From positions 36,779 through 100,778 of the forward strand of contig NZ_JNXC01000026.1 in NCBI RefSeq assembly GCF_000716595.1: a stretch of DNA of 64,000 bases, in the 5' to 3' direction. Each line of letters begins with the position of its first letter. Position 1 is the stretch's first letter. The DNA is from Saccharothrix sp. NRRL B-16314. GTDB taxonomy: Bacteria; Actinomycetota; Actinomycetes; Mycobacteriales; Pseudonocardiaceae. The translations under genes and the position numbers were made by a program. The notes beneath the pieces were generated by a model, which saw nothing but the letters and a program-made list of their open reading frames with translations, had not been told where the DNA came from and ran no database searches. Shown piece after piece: positions 25,448 to 33,649 of the stretch.

Positions 25448-25482
25448 GGGGCCCCGGTGCCGCTACTCGGCACCGGGGCCCC
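25448..25482. promoter_or_regulatory. Perfect 15-bp hairpin just upstream of the MerR-type gene
   Basis: GGGGCCCCGGTGCCG (25448-25462) and CGGCACCGGGGCCCC (25468-25482) with loop CTACT. On the minus strand it precedes the ribosome-binding site by about 10 bp and has no T run after it, so an attenuator, mRNA-stability element or protein site is as likely as a terminator for minus-strand read-through. Confidence 0.6.
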
Positions 25483-25559
25483 AGGGTTATGGGTTTCACC
25501 AACCGGCCGTGAGGCCGGTCTACTGTGTCCGCGTCATCCGCACGAGCAGCGGAGACTGC

Positions 25560-25661
25560 GTGGATCGCATTTGCGTAACCGGAGACCACCTTCCAATCGT
25601 GCTGGACTGCGGTACCCGCCTGGCCCTACTTCAGCCTGTGGCAGGCGATCCGATGGTGTAA
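25560..25661 (+). CDS. Possible 33-residue small protein
   Basis: GTG 25560 follows GGAG by 5 bp, and TACTGT at 25521-25526 could be a -10 element. The peptide begins VDRICVTGDHLPIVLDCG and ends AGDPMV. Codon use is not GC3-biased as in neighbours (CTT, ATT, GTA, CTA occur). It could be a leader or small regulatory peptide, or chance. Confidence 0.2.
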   Translation: MDRICVTGDHLPIVLDCGTRLALLQPVAGDPMV

Positions 25662-25894
25662 AACCCGTCCCTTCTCCTCTGGTTACCGTTTTCCTTGCAC
25701 CTGCTCGGCCACCGTGCAGGAACCCCTTCCACTGATCGGCTCCTGCGCGCCTGACCGCCCTTGCCGCTTCCACGCGTGGTGGTCGCCACCGGGGCCGCGT
25801 ACTGCTGTCTCGCAAACCGCTTGCGTTCCCGGTACTTCACGTGCCGACACACACTGCGTCACGGGTAGTTCGTCATCTCCCGTGCCAATCGGAC

Positions 25895-25917
25895 GTTCTC
25901 TCTCGTACGAGGAGAAC
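25895..25917. promoter_or_regulatory. Bulged palindrome in the gene-poor stretch
   Basis: GTTCTC-t-CTCGT and ACGAGGAGAAC: 11-bp complementary arms with one bulged base and no spacer. A candidate protein site or small hairpin. Confidence 0.45.
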
Positions 25918-26019
25918 ACTACACACGACCACGTGCGAATGTCTAGCCCAGCGATCATAGATTTGCTCAGCCGGGTGACGACGGCTTCCTCACCTGCGCA
26001 CACGTGGAAAAAATCCCGG

Positions 26020-26190
26020 GGCCGACGCGGCGACGGGATGGGGACGGGCACGCCGCGGGCACGGCGACGGGGGCGCGCGGGGGCACGGCGGCAGGCACGG
26101 CGGCGGGGCGACGGGGGGCACGGCGGCGGCACGGCGGCGGGCACGCGGGGGCACGGGGGGCGGGAGGCACGGGGGCCGGGGCGCGCGAGG
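26020..26190 (+). repeat. G-rich low-complexity tract with GGGCACGG-type repeats
   Basis: Irregular tandem GGGCACGGCG/GGGGGCACGG units with many runs of three to six G on the plus strand. G-quadruplex formation is plausible. Neither strand offers a real gene. Confidence 0.65.
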
Positions 26191-26278
26191 AAGCACGGCC
26201 CTCATGGGGACGGCGCGCGGGGGGGGTGGTCAGCCTGGGAACCACAGCCCGTCACAGAGGCGGGCCGGACATGACAAA

Positions 26279-26314
26279 GCGGCCCCGGAGGGTGCGTTCA
26301 CCCGCCGAGGCCGC
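26279..26314 (-). terminator. Terminator of the 66-residue gene
   Basis: Hairpin with outer GCGGCC/GGCCGC, inner GGGTG/CACCC and loop CGTT, 14 bp beyond the stop; on the minus strand it is followed by CTTTGTC. Confidence 0.65.
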
Positions 26315-26327
26315 CCCGGTCACGAAG

Positions 26328-26528
26328 TCACTTCACGTGCGGTCGGAGTTCGGCGAGGCGGCGCAACAGCTCGCCTACCTCGTGCCAGTCGAGCTTGGCG
26401 GACTCGCCGGGCGGGGTGTGGATGCAGATGTTGCCCTCCTCCGTGAGGGTCACCTCCAGCGTCCGCCGACGACCCAGGGCGTCCGTGCACCCGACGCGAC
26501 CGCCCTGCCGAACCGTGTTCTCGATCAT
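26328..26528 (-). CDS. Small conserved-looking protein of unknown function
   Basis: 66 residues: MIENTVRQGGRVGCTDALG, a beta-rich middle (RTLEVTLTEEGNICIHTP) and a helical end (WHEVGELLRRLAEL). ATG 26528 has GGGAGG upstream and GC3 bias is strong. It is followed by its own terminator. It looks like a single-domain beta-alpha protein; no family recognised. Confidence 0.7.
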   Translation of the reverse strand: MIENTVRQGGRVGCTDALGRRRTLEVTLTEEGNICIHTPPGESAKLDWHEVGELLRRLAELRPHVK

Positions 26529-26710
26529 CGGTCAGACCTCCCTGTGCCACCCGCGTGTATCCCGTGATTCGTTCGGGCGAACGAGGACGTTACGAACTAC
26601 TCCTCGCTGTTGCTTAATTCCGCAGCTGCACCGACCACGCGGACGCCCGACCTGTTCCACTCAGCCAACCAGGTGAACGTTGACGATTCAAGTCACGTTC
26701 CGTAACCATC

Positions 26711-26722
26711 CATGATCGAAGC
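26711..26722 (+). promoter_or_regulatory. Probable leaderless promoter of the methyltransferase
   Basis: CATGAT (26711-26716), six bases, ATG 26723. Confidence 0.45.
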
Positions 26723-27529
26723 ATGGCAGACAAGGCGGACCGCGCGGACCTGCGGCAGCGGACGTACGGCAGGGGTGACCTCGCCGCGAACCCGCTCTTC
26801 GCGGGCGGCTTCATCAACTTCGGCTACTGGGCGGGCATCCCGCTGGACGGCGACCTGACCGTCGAGCACCGGATCGCGTCCCAGGAAACCCTCTACGACG
26901 TCGTCCTGGACGCGCTGGGGGTCGGCACGGGCGACCGCGTGCTCGAAGTCGGCTCCGGACGCGGCCTGGGCGCCCGGCGGATCCTCCGCCGCGACCCGGC
27001 GCACGTCCGGGGCGTCGACCTGGTTCCGGAGCAGGTCGCACGGGCGACCGAGGCCAACGACGACCCGCGCGCGGCGTTCGTCCAGGGCTCGTCCGACGAC
27101 CTCCCGTTCCCCGACGCCTCGTTCGACGCCCTGCTGTCCGTCGAGGCCGCCCAGCACTTCGAGGACATCGGCGGGTTCGCGCACGAGAGCGCACGCGTGC
27201 TCGCACCCGGTGGCCGGTTCGCCGTCACCACGTTCTTCACCAGGACGGATGACGCCGGCGCCCGGCTGGCCGAGCTGCTGAGGACGTTCGCCTCCGGCCT
27301 CGACCTGGCGCACCGGATCGACGACGTGCTGCGCGACCTGCGGGCGGCCGGGTTCGTCGACGTCACCGCACGCTCCGTCGGCGAGCACGTGTGGCCCGGT
27401 TTCGACCGGTGGATCGCGCTGACCGAGCACCCGAACGGGTGGGGTCGGAACTGGATCCGGGCCGCCGAAACCGGTCTCGCGGACTATTTCCTGGTCACCG
27501 CCCGAAAGCCGGCAGGATCGGAGGCGTGA
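26723..27529 (+). CDS. SAM-dependent class I methyltransferase
   Basis: 268 residues. The N-terminal FINFGYWAG motif is typical of small-molecule methyltransferases of the sterol/O-methyltransferase-like group. Motif I is VLEVGSGRGLGA (~residue 75), the acidic residue of motif II is in VRGVDLVPEQ, and motif post-I includes DLPFPDASFDALLSVEAAQHF. The substrate is unknown; the type is frequent in secondary metabolism, but no biosynthetic genes adjoin. Its stop overlaps the GTG of the peptidase gene. Confidence 0.88.
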   Translation: MADKADRADLRQRTYGRGDLAANPLFAGGFINFGYWAGIPLDGDLTVEHRIASQETLYDVVLDALGVGTGDRVLEVGSGRGLGARRILRRDPAHVRGVDLVPEQVARATEANDDPRAAFVQGSSDDLPFPDASFDALLSVEAAQHFEDIGGFAHESARVLAPGGRFAVTTFFTRTDDAGARLAELLRTFASGLDLAHRIDDVLRDLRAAGFVDVTARSVGEHVWPGFDRWIALTEHPNGWGRNWIRAAETGLADYFLVTARKPAGSEA

Positions 27530-29334
27530 CGACGCACCCGACCGCCGAAGTGCCCGACCCGCTGTTCGCCGACGCCGAGGCCGACGCCCGCTGGAAGGCC
27601 CGGTTCACCGCGCCCCGCGTGAGCCTGCCCGGCTGGGCGGACGACGCGCCGGACCGCAGCCTGTACCTGTCGAACTCCAGCGGCGTGTGGGAGATCTACG
27701 CCTGGGACCGCGCCACCGGCACCCACCGCAAGGTCACCGACCGCCCGAACGGCACGTCGCACGGCGCGCTGAGCCCGGACGGCCGGGCCATCTGGTGGTT
27801 CGCCGACACCGACGGCGACGAGTTCGGCACGTGGGTCAGCGAGCCGTTCGCGCCCGGCGGTGACGCGAAGCCCGCCGTGGACGGCGTGCAGGCCGGGTAC
27901 CCGGCGGGCCTGGAGATCGGGCACGAGGTCGTCGCGGTCGGCGCGTCCACCGACGACGGCACCACGGTGTACGTCTCGCGCGCCGGCGGGCCGGCCGAGG
28001 TGATCTACGCGCACGAGAACGACGGCGGCGTGTCCGCGCTGTCCAAGGACGAGACGCTGGTCGCGCTGGCGCACTCGGAGCACGGCGACAACCGGCACGC
28101 CGCGCTGCGCGTGGTGACGCCGTCGGGCGAGAAGGTCGCCGAGAAGTGGGACGGTCCCGGCAAGGGCCTGGACGCGATCGCGTTCAGCCCGGTGCGCGGC
28201 GACAACCGGCTGCTCGTCGGGCACGAGCGGCGCGGCAAGGACGAGTTGCTGATCTGGGACGTCGCGGCGGACACCGAGACCGAGGTCGTGGTCGACCTGC
28301 CCGGTGAGATCAGCGCCGACTGGTACCCGGACGCGCGGTCGCTGCTGATCGTGCACACGTTCCAGGCGCGGAACACGCTGCACCGCTACGACCTGGCCAC
28401 CGGCGCGCTGTCCACGCTGGACACCCCGCACGGCACGATCGGCAACGCGGGCGTGCGGCCGGACGGCGCGGTGGAGTACTCGTGGTCGTCGGCCGCGCGG
28501 CCCGGCGTCGTGCGTGTGCTCGACGTGGCGGGCGAGGACCGCGTGCTGCTCGAACCGCCCGGCCACAAGGCGCCGCCGTCGGTCGACCTGGACGACGTGT
28601 TCGTGGGTGACGTGCACGCGCTGGTGGCCCGTCCGGCCGGCGCGCCCGACGGTCCGCTGCCGACGGTGTTCCACCTGCACGGCGGGCCGCACGCGGCGGA
28701 CGAGGACCGGTTCTCCGCCTACCGCGCGGTGTGGCTGGACGCGGGGTTCGCCGTGGTGCACGTGAACTACCGCGGTTCCACCGGGTACGGCTCGAAGTGG
28801 CGTGACGCGATCGAGGGCCGGCCGGGGCTGACCGAGCTGGAGGACGTGGCGGCGGTGCACGACTGGGCCGTCCGGACCGGGTTCGCCGACCCGGCGAAGT
28901 GCGTGGTCAGCGGCGCGTCGTGGGGCGGCTACCTGTCGCTGCTGGCGCTCGGGACGCAGCCGGAGCTGTGGGCGGCCGGTGTCGCGGGCGTGCCGGTGGC
29001 GGACTACCTGGCCGCGTACGCGGACGAGATGGAGCCGCTGCGGGCGTTCGACCGGGCGCTGTTCGGCGGGTCGCCGGAGGAGCTGCCCGACCTGTACCGC
29101 GAGTGCTCGCCGCTGACGTACGTGGACGCGGTGCGCGCGCCCGTGCTGGTGCTGGCGGGTGAGCACGACCCGCGCTGCCCGATCCGGCAGATCGACAACT
29201 ACCTGGACCGCCTGGCGGCGCGCGGCGCGGCGTACGAGGTGTACCGGTACGAGGCCGGGCACGGCTCGCTGGTGGTCGCGGAGACGATCCGGCAGACGGC
29301 CGCCGAGGTCGCGTTCGTGCAGCGGGTGCTGTAG
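27526..29334 (+). CDS. S9 family prolyl-oligopeptidase-like serine peptidase
   Basis: 602 residues: an N-terminal beta-propeller (~1-340) with WD-like repeats, then an alpha/beta-hydrolase domain with FHLHGGPHAADEDRF, VNYRGSTGYGSKW, nucleophile GASWGGYL (~Ser470), Asp in LAGEHDPRCP and His in EAGHGSLV. This is the acylaminoacyl-peptidase/DPP-like architecture without a signal peptide, so cytosolic. GTG 27526 overlaps the methyltransferase stop (GTGA). A 12-bp sequence at the end is duplicated, giving a second TAG directly downstream. Confidence 0.92.
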   Translation: MTTHPTAEVPDPLFADAEADARWKARFTAPRVSLPGWADDAPDRSLYLSNSSGVWEIYAWDRATGTHRKVTDRPNGTSHGALSPDGRAIWWFADTDGDEFGTWVSEPFAPGGDAKPAVDGVQAGYPAGLEIGHEVVAVGASTDDGTTVYVSRAGGPAEVIYAHENDGGVSALSKDETLVALAHSEHGDNRHAALRVVTPSGEKVAEKWDGPGKGLDAIAFSPVRGDNRLLVGHERRGKDELLIWDVAADTETEVVVDLPGEISADWYPDARSLLIVHTFQARNTLHRYDLATGALSTLDTPHGTIGNAGVRPDGAVEYSWSSAARPGVVRVLDVAGEDRVLLEPPGHKAPPSVDLDDVFVGDVHALVARPAGAPDGPLPTVFHLHGGPHAADEDRFSAYRAVWLDAGFAVVHVNYRGSTGYGSKWRDAIEGRPGLTELEDVAAVHDWAVRTGFADPAKCVVSGASWGGYLSLLALGTQPELWAAGVAGVPVADYLAAYADEMEPLRAFDRALFGGSPEELPDLYRECSPLTYVDAVRAPVLVLAGEHDPRCPIRQIDNYLDRLAARGAAYEVYRYEAGHGSLVVAETIRQTAAEVAFVQRVL

Positions 29335-29352
29335 CGGGTGCTGTAGCGGATC

Positions 29353-29382
29353 AGGGGCCACCGGTGTCCGCCGGTGGCCCCT
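29353..29382. terminator. Bidirectional terminator between the S9 peptidase and dps
   Basis: AGGGGCCACCGG/CCGGTGGCCCCT, perfect 12 bp with a 6-nt loop. Confidence 0.88.
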
Positions 29383-29403
29383 CGCCGTCGTGGGAGGGCC
29401 CGG

Positions 29404-29880
29404 TCAGGCCTGCTGCGCCTGCCACATCCAGTGCGCCTGCTCGAACGCCTTGGTGATCCCGATCAGCAGGTCCTGGGTGACCAGGTCGGACTTGTCCGTC
29501 TCGTCGATCCGGCCGCGCAGCCGCTGGATCAGCTCGCCCAGCGCGGTGACCACGGCCGCGACCACCTGCTCCTCCTTCAGCCAGCCGCCGGGCACGTCCG
29601 GCACGCCGGAGCCGTCGGCCACCGTCCGCGCCTTGCCGTCGGGCGGGACGCCCAGCGCGGCGGCCCGTTCGGCGACCTCGTCGGTGTAGGTGCGCGCGGT
29701 CGTCACCAGCTCGTCCAGCTGGAGGTGCACGCTGCGGAAGTTCCGGCCGACGACGTTCCAGTGCGCCTGCTTCGCCACCAGCGACAGGTCGATCAGGTCG
29801 ACCAGGGTGGCTTGGAGGACGGCCCCGACCGAGGCCTTGTCGGGCTCGGCCAGCGGGCTGGTGATCGGAGACTTGCTCAT
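29404..29880 (-). CDS. dps: Dps family ferritin-like protein
   Basis: 158 residues. The Dps signature KQAHWNVVGRNFRSVHLQLDEL gives the His and Asp ferroxidase residues, and YTDEVAERAAALG completes the site. A second ferritin helix set ends in EQAHWMWQAQQA. It oxidises and stores iron and protects DNA from peroxide. It lies 15 bp after ohr on the same strand, so iron sequestration and hydroperoxide removal are probably co-expressed. Confidence 0.95.
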   Translation of the reverse strand: MSKSPITSPLAEPDKASVGAVLQATLVDLIDLSLVAKQAHWNVVGRNFRSVHLQLDELVTTARTYTDEVAERAAALGVPPDGKARTVADGSGVPDVPGGWLKEEQVVAAVVTALGELIQRLRGRIDETDKSDLVTQDLLIGITKAFEQAHWMWQAQQA

Positions 29881-29895
29881 GGTCTGACGCCTCCT

Positions 29896-30318
29896 TCAGA
29901 CGGTGGTCGTGAGAGCCACCTCGATGTTGCCGCGGGTGGCGTTGGAGTACGGGCAGATCCGGTGCGCGGCGGCCACGAGCCGCTCGGCCTCGTCCTGCTC
30001 GACGCCGGGGAGGTGCGTCGCCAGCTCGACGGTCAGCTGGAAGCCGCCGCTGCCGTCGGCGCCGAGCCCGACCTTCGCGGTGACGGTCGTCTCGCCGAGG
30101 CTGGTCTTGGCCTGCCGCGCGGCGACCTTCAGCGCACTGTGGAAGCACGCCGCGTACCCGGCCGCGAACAGCTGCTCCGGGTTGGTCTTGTCGCCGCCGG
30201 GTCCGCCCAGTTCCTTGGGGGTGGCCAACTGCTCGTCGATCACCCCGTCGGAGGAGCGGACCTCGCCGTTGCGACCGTCCCCGACTGCGATGGCTTCCGC
30301 GGTGTAGAGCACCTGCAT
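29896..30318 (-). CDS. ohr: Organic hydroperoxide resistance protein (Ohr/OsmC)
   Basis: 140 residues. Start MQVLYTAEAIAVGDGRNG; the two catalytic cysteines occur in YAACFHSAL and RICPYSNATRGN, with NPEQLFAAGYA between. It reduces organic hydroperoxides through a thiol mechanism. ATG 30318 has AGGAGAG upstream. No OhrR-type regulator is adjacent; regulation is not evident. Confidence 0.95.
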   Translation of the reverse strand: MQVLYTAEAIAVGDGRNGEVRSSDGVIDEQLATPKELGGPGGDKTNPEQLFAAGYAACFHSALKVAARQAKTSLGETTVTAKVGLGADGSGGFQLTVELATHLPGVEQDEAERLVAAAHRICPYSNATRGNIEVALTTTV

Positions 30319-30432
30319 GGCGAACGCTCTCCTTTGAGCTGGTGGAAGGGCCTGACGATCAACCCAACACCCGGCCGAAGCCGAACCACGTCCGTTCGTG
30401 TGGCAGCTCACGCCCACCGGACACGTACCCGC

Positions 30433-30993
30433 TCAGCGCGCCCTCGACACGGCGAACTCGGTCACCTGTCGCCCGATCGTGCGCAGCTGGTCGGCCACCG
30501 ACGGGACCGAGCACCCGCCGTCCGGGTCGAAGTCGACCTCGCGCGAGTTCACCGCCGCGCCGAGCGGGGTCGGCCAGCCGCGCAAGGCGTGCACGATCGA
30601 GCGCAACGCGGTCAGCGTGGTCACGGACGCCTGCCAGCCCTGGGCCGCCGCGACGCAGCCGACCGCCCGGCCGTCCAGGTAGGGGCGCTCGTCGAGGCGC
30701 ATGTCCTCGACGTAGTCCAGGGCGTTCTTGACCAGGCCGGACACCGTGCCGTGGTAGCCGGGTGAGACGAGCACCACACCGTCCGCCTGGCGCAGGGCGT
30801 CCACGAGGCGGCGGGCGTTCTCGGGCCGTTCGGGCACGGACGGGTCGTAGAAGGGGAGCACGAGGTCGGGCCCGGCCACTTCGAGGACCTTGGCGCCCGC
30901 GTCGGCGGCACCCTCCAACACGATCCTCATCGCGCGTTCGGACTGCGAGTTGGGGCGCAGCGACCCGCCGATGCCCACCACGGTGACCGTCAT
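30433..30993 (-). CDS. NADPH-dependent FMN reductase family protein
   Basis: 186 residues, flavodoxin-like fold. GIGGSLRPNSQSERAM binds the FMN phosphate, and VVLVSPGYHGTVSGLVKNALDYVE is the family's characteristic second motif. It reduces FMN or quinones; the neighbours (ohr, dps) suggest oxidative-stress work. ATG 30993 fits the family start (MTVTVVGIGGS); an upstream in-frame start at 31011 is less likely. Confidence 0.9.
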   Translation of the reverse strand: MTVTVVGIGGSLRPNSQSERAMRIVLEGAADAGAKVLEVAGPDLVLPFYDPSVPERPENARRLVDALRQADGVVLVSPGYHGTVSGLVKNALDYVEDMRLDERPYLDGRAVGCVAAAQGWQASVTTLTALRSIVHALRGWPTPLGAAVNSREVDFDPDGGCSVPSVADQLRTIGRQVTEFAVSRAR

Positions 30994-31060
30994 GGTTTCC
31001 GATCCTGCCACCTCCAGCTACCTGGAGGTCCAGTTCCTCGCCCCTTCACCTACCGGCGAG

Positions 31061-31073
31061 TAACGTACAGCGC
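31061..31073 (+). promoter_or_regulatory. Leaderless promoter of the HSL-type esterase
   Basis: TAACGT (31061-31066), seven bases, ATG 31074. Confidence 0.55.
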
Positions 31074-32156
31074 ATGTCGAAGCTCGCCGACTCGCTCCCT
31101 CCCGGTGTCCTCGCCGGCGCCCTGCGCTTCGTCTTCGGCCTGCCGGAGCCGCTGCGCAAGCTGATCGCCGGTCGCCCGATCACGCTGGACGGCCAGCGGC
31201 TGCACCCCGAAGCGCAGTTGCTGCTGAGGCTCCAGCAGCTCAGCGGTGAGGACTGGCGGACGACCACGCCCACCGCGAACCGCCTCGCCCTGACCCGCAG
31301 CAACGCGCTGGTGTGCGGTCCGGTGATCGACGGCGTGGCGGTGCGGTCGCTGTCCCTGGACGGCGCCGGGGGCCACCAAATCCCGGCGCGGTTCTACGAG
31401 CCGACCGGCCTGGCCACCGGATCGCCGCTGCTGGTCTTCTACCACGGAGGCGGGTGGGTCAGCGGTGACCTGGACAGCCACGACAACCTGTGCCGGTTCC
31501 TCGCCGCGGAGGGTGGCGTGCGGGTGCTGGCGGCCGACTACCGGCTCGCGCCCGAGCACCCGTTCCCGGCGGCGGCGGACGACGCGCAGGCCGCGTTCGA
31601 GTACGCCGTGTCGCACGCGTCCGAACTCGGCGTCGACGCGCGGCGGATCGCGGTGGGCGGTGACAGCGCGGGCGGCAACCTGGCGGCCGTGACGGCCTTG
31701 CACGCGGGCGCGGTGAAGCCGGTGTTCCTGCTGATGTTCTACCCGGCGGTGGACGCGTCGGTGCGGCGGCGGTCGCGGGACCTGTTCGGGAACGGGTTCT
31801 TCCTGACCGACGAGAAGATGGACTGGTTCCTCGACCACTACGCGCCGGCGCGCGAGGCGCACACCGATCCCCGGTTGTCGGTGCTGCTGGCCGAGGACCT
31901 GAGCGGGCTGCCGCCGACGTACCTGGCGACCGCGGGGTTCGACCCGTTGCGGGACGAGGGTGAGGCGTTCGCGGAGAAGCTGGCCCGCCAGGGGGTGCCG
32001 GTGGTGCTGCGGCGGCACGCCGGGCTGTTCCACGGGTACGCGAACATCCTCGGGGTCGGCGGCGTGTTCCGGGAAGCGGTGGCGGAGGCCGTCGGGTCGC
32101 TGCGCACCGGGCTGGCGCTGGCCAACACCCGGCAGGACATCCCCGAAACGGCTTGA
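31074..32156 (+). CDS. Alpha/beta-hydrolase esterase of the HSL family
   Basis: 360 residues. The hormone-sensitive-lipase motif YHGGGWVSGD (~residue 124), nucleophile GGDSAGGNLAA (~Ser198), Asp in FDPLRDEGEAF and His in LFHGYANI form a full catalytic site. The ~90-residue N-terminal cap (FVFGLPEPLRKLIAGRPITLDG) resembles LipN/LipI-type mycobacterial esterases. The substrate is probably short-chain esters. Confidence 0.9.
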   Translation: MSKLADSLPPGVLAGALRFVFGLPEPLRKLIAGRPITLDGQRLHPEAQLLLRLQQLSGEDWRTTTPTANRLALTRSNALVCGPVIDGVAVRSLSLDGAGGHQIPARFYEPTGLATGSPLLVFYHGGGWVSGDLDSHDNLCRFLAAEGGVRVLAADYRLAPEHPFPAAADDAQAAFEYAVSHASELGVDARRIAVGGDSAGGNLAAVTALHAGAVKPVFLLMFYPAVDASVRRRSRDLFGNGFFLTDEKMDWFLDHYAPAREAHTDPRLSVLLAEDLSGLPPTYLATAGFDPLRDEGEAFAEKLARQGVPVVLRRHAGLFHGYANILGVGGVFREAVAEAVGSLRTGLALANTRQDIPETA

Positions 32157-32161
32157 GACGA

Positions 32162-32193
32162 GGGCCGGTCGCCCCGCCACGGGCGACCGGCCC
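32162..32193. terminator. Bidirectional terminator after the esterase gene
   Basis: GGGCCGGTCGCCC/GGGCGACCGGCCC, perfect 13 bp, loop CGCCAC, between convergent genes. Confidence 0.9.
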
Positions 32194-32219
32194 CGATCCG
32201 CCGGCCGGGTCGCGGGTCC

Positions 32220-32924
32220 CTAGTCGCCCGACCCGTTCTGCGGCTCGCCCTGCGACCCGCCGCCCGCCGGACCCGCTGCCCCCGCGGCGCCCGGCTCCCC
32301 GCTGCCTGCCGCTCCACCACTGCCGGTGCCGGCGACGCCACCGCTCGCCGCCCCGCCGTCGCCCTCGACGGCGGCCATCGCCTTGTCGAGTTCCGACCGG
32401 CGCATGGCGACCTCGTCCTGGCACTGCCTGCACAGCTTGATGATCTCGGCCACGGCCTCGTGCACGACGTCCTCACCGGGGTCGCCGGGGAGCCAGTCGC
32501 CTTCCAGCACGACGACGGCGGCGGGGTCGGCCCGCCGGCAGACGTCCAGGACCTCGGTGGCCGTGGCTCGCACCACCTCGTCCATCAGCTTGGCGATCCG
32601 CTCGACCTCCTCGACCAGCGCCTGCAAGCCCTTCAGCTCGACGCTCAGCTCGTCCAGCTCCTTGCGCATGGCCTCGTTCGCGGAGTCCGACGCGCTGCCA
32701 CCGGTGCCCGACTCGTGTTCGGCGATCGCCTTCTCGTGCTCTTCGATCGCCTTCTGGACGTCCTTGATGACGTCGCGCAGCTGGACGGCGTAGGAGTCGA
32801 CCGCCGCCGGGTCGTAGTCGATCTGCCGGATCGCGTCGATCGGGTTCGGTGAGCCGACCGCACCGGCCGCCTCGGCGAGCCGAGCGCAGCCGCTCATCGC
32901 TTCCTGCACTGCCGGGTGGGTCAT
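32220..32924 (-). CDS. Uncharacterised helical protein of a type VII-like cassette
   Basis: 234 residues. An N-terminal helical part with a long coiled-coil-prone stretch (DVIKDVQKAIEEHEKAIAEHE; ELDELSVELKGLQALVEEVERIAKLMDEV), a C-x2-C pair (KLCRQCQDEV) and a ~45-residue Gly/Ala/Ser-rich disordered tail. ATG overlaps the EspC-like stop by four bases. It is a candidate partner, chaperone or effector for the EspC-like protein; no known domain was recognised. Confidence 0.7.
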   Translation of the reverse strand: MTHPAVQEAMSGCARLAEAAGAVGSPNPIDAIRQIDYDPAAVDSYAVQLRDVIKDVQKAIEEHEKAIAEHESGTGGSASDSANEAMRKELDELSVELKGLQALVEEVERIAKLMDEVVRATATEVLDVCRRADPAAVVVLEGDWLPGDPGEDVVHEAVAEIIKLCRQCQDEVAMRRSELDKAMAAVEGDGGAASGGVAGTGSGGAAGSGEPGAAGAAGPAGGGSQGEPQNGSGD

Positions 32925-33241
32925 CGCAGACCCCCGCCGGACCGGTCGATCTCCTCGGTGCCGTCCGCGTCCGCCCGGTCGTACTCGTCGGCGTCCCGGC
33001 GCACCAGCTCGGCGATCTCGGTCAACCGGTCACGCCGCCGCGCGATCCCGTCACGACGACGTCCGACGATCGCGTCCAGATCCGCCGCCAACCCCCGCGC
33101 CGGAGCCGAAACGCCGAACGCGCCCGGCGGAACAGCCGTCCCCCCGAGCGAACTCGCCGCCGTGCCCGCGTGGTCGCCCGCGCGCTGGAACCCGTTCGCG
33201 GACTCGCGCATCCGGCCGGTGTCCGCTTTGAAACCCGCCAC
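32921..33241 (-). CDS. EspC/WXG100-like type VII secretion target
   Basis: 106 residues with the DUF2580/EspC-like plan: MAGFKADTGRMRESANGFQRAGDHAGTA (first helix), a Gly/Pro turn (GGTAVPPGAFG), then a second helix (LAADLDAIVGRRRDGIARRRDRLTEIAELV) and a D-E-Y motif (DADEYDRAD) matching the YxxxD/E type VII signal. Likely exported by an ESX system encoded elsewhere. It stands between a YbaB-like gene (17 bp upstream) and a helical partner (4-bp overlap). Confidence 0.78.
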   Translation of the reverse strand: MAGFKADTGRMRESANGFQRAGDHAGTAASSLGGTAVPPGAFGVSAPARGLAADLDAIVGRRRDGIARRRDRLTEIAELVRRDADEYDRADADGTEEIDRSGGGLR

Positions 33242-33258
33242 GTCCTCCCCCTCACTCG

Positions 33259-33561
33259 CTACTTCGTGCCCAAGTAGTACGACCGCCGCTCCGCCACCAG
33301 CTCACGGGCTTTCCGCTGCGCCTCGCCCGAGGCCTGGAGGATCGCGTTGGCCAGCACCTTCGGGTCGACCCGGCCCACCAGCGTGGCGTTCACCGCGACC
33401 TCGACGACCTTGGTCGTGTGGTCGACGCCGATCTCGACCAGACCGCTGTCGTCGCGGCCGAACACGACCCGTTGGGCGAGGTCCCGCTTGAGCGCGAGGC
33501 GGGCTTGGTCGACTCTTTCGGCGCGGGCCGCCAAGTCGTCCAGCGATGGCGAATCCGTCAT
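33259..33561 (-). CDS. YbaB/EbfC-family protein of the type VII-like cassette
   Basis: 100 residues: a leading helix (LDDLAARAERVDQARLAL), then GLVEIGVDHTTKVVEVAVNATLVGRVDPKVLANAILQASGEAQRKARELV, the YbaB fold. It differs from the housekeeping ybaB beside recR (60473-60820). Actinobacterial ESX-linked cassettes often carry such a copy; whether it binds DNA or a secreted partner is unknown. First gene of the three-gene minus-strand cassette. Confidence 0.8.
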   Translation of the reverse strand: MTDSPSLDDLAARAERVDQARLALKRDLAQRVVFGRDDSGLVEIGVDHTTKVVEVAVNATLVGRVDPKVLANAILQASGEAQRKARELVAERRSYYLGTK

Positions 33562-33636
33562 ACGCGCGTCCCCCGATCGGCGTTGGCGGTCACCGGTCGG
33601 ACGGTCAAGATCCGGACTCGGTTCCGCTCGCTCCGG

Positions 33637-33649
33637 TAATCTCACGATT
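33637..33649 (+). promoter_or_regulatory. Leaderless promoter of the 78-residue gene
   Basis: TAATCT (33637-33642), seven bases, GTG 33650. Confidence 0.6.

Larger units (their letters stand above)
25662..26270. other. Gene-poor stretch with atypical composition
   Basis: No convincing gene on either strand. The left part (to ~25980) is clearly less GC-rich than the window. A minus-strand frame (25631-25852) shows partial GC3 bias and a basic peptide (MCRHVKYRERKRF...) but no known domain. The right part is a G-rich low-complexity run. Possible roles are regulatory RNA or binding region. Confidence 0.5.

Noticed and set aside
25714..26274. 186-residue plus-strand open frame
   Set aside because: The second half is the G-rich low-complexity tract and the first half has no domain or coding bias.
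32220..33561. A complete ESX secretion locus
   Set aside because: No EccB/C/D/E or mycosin genes are present, so it is only an accessory cassette.
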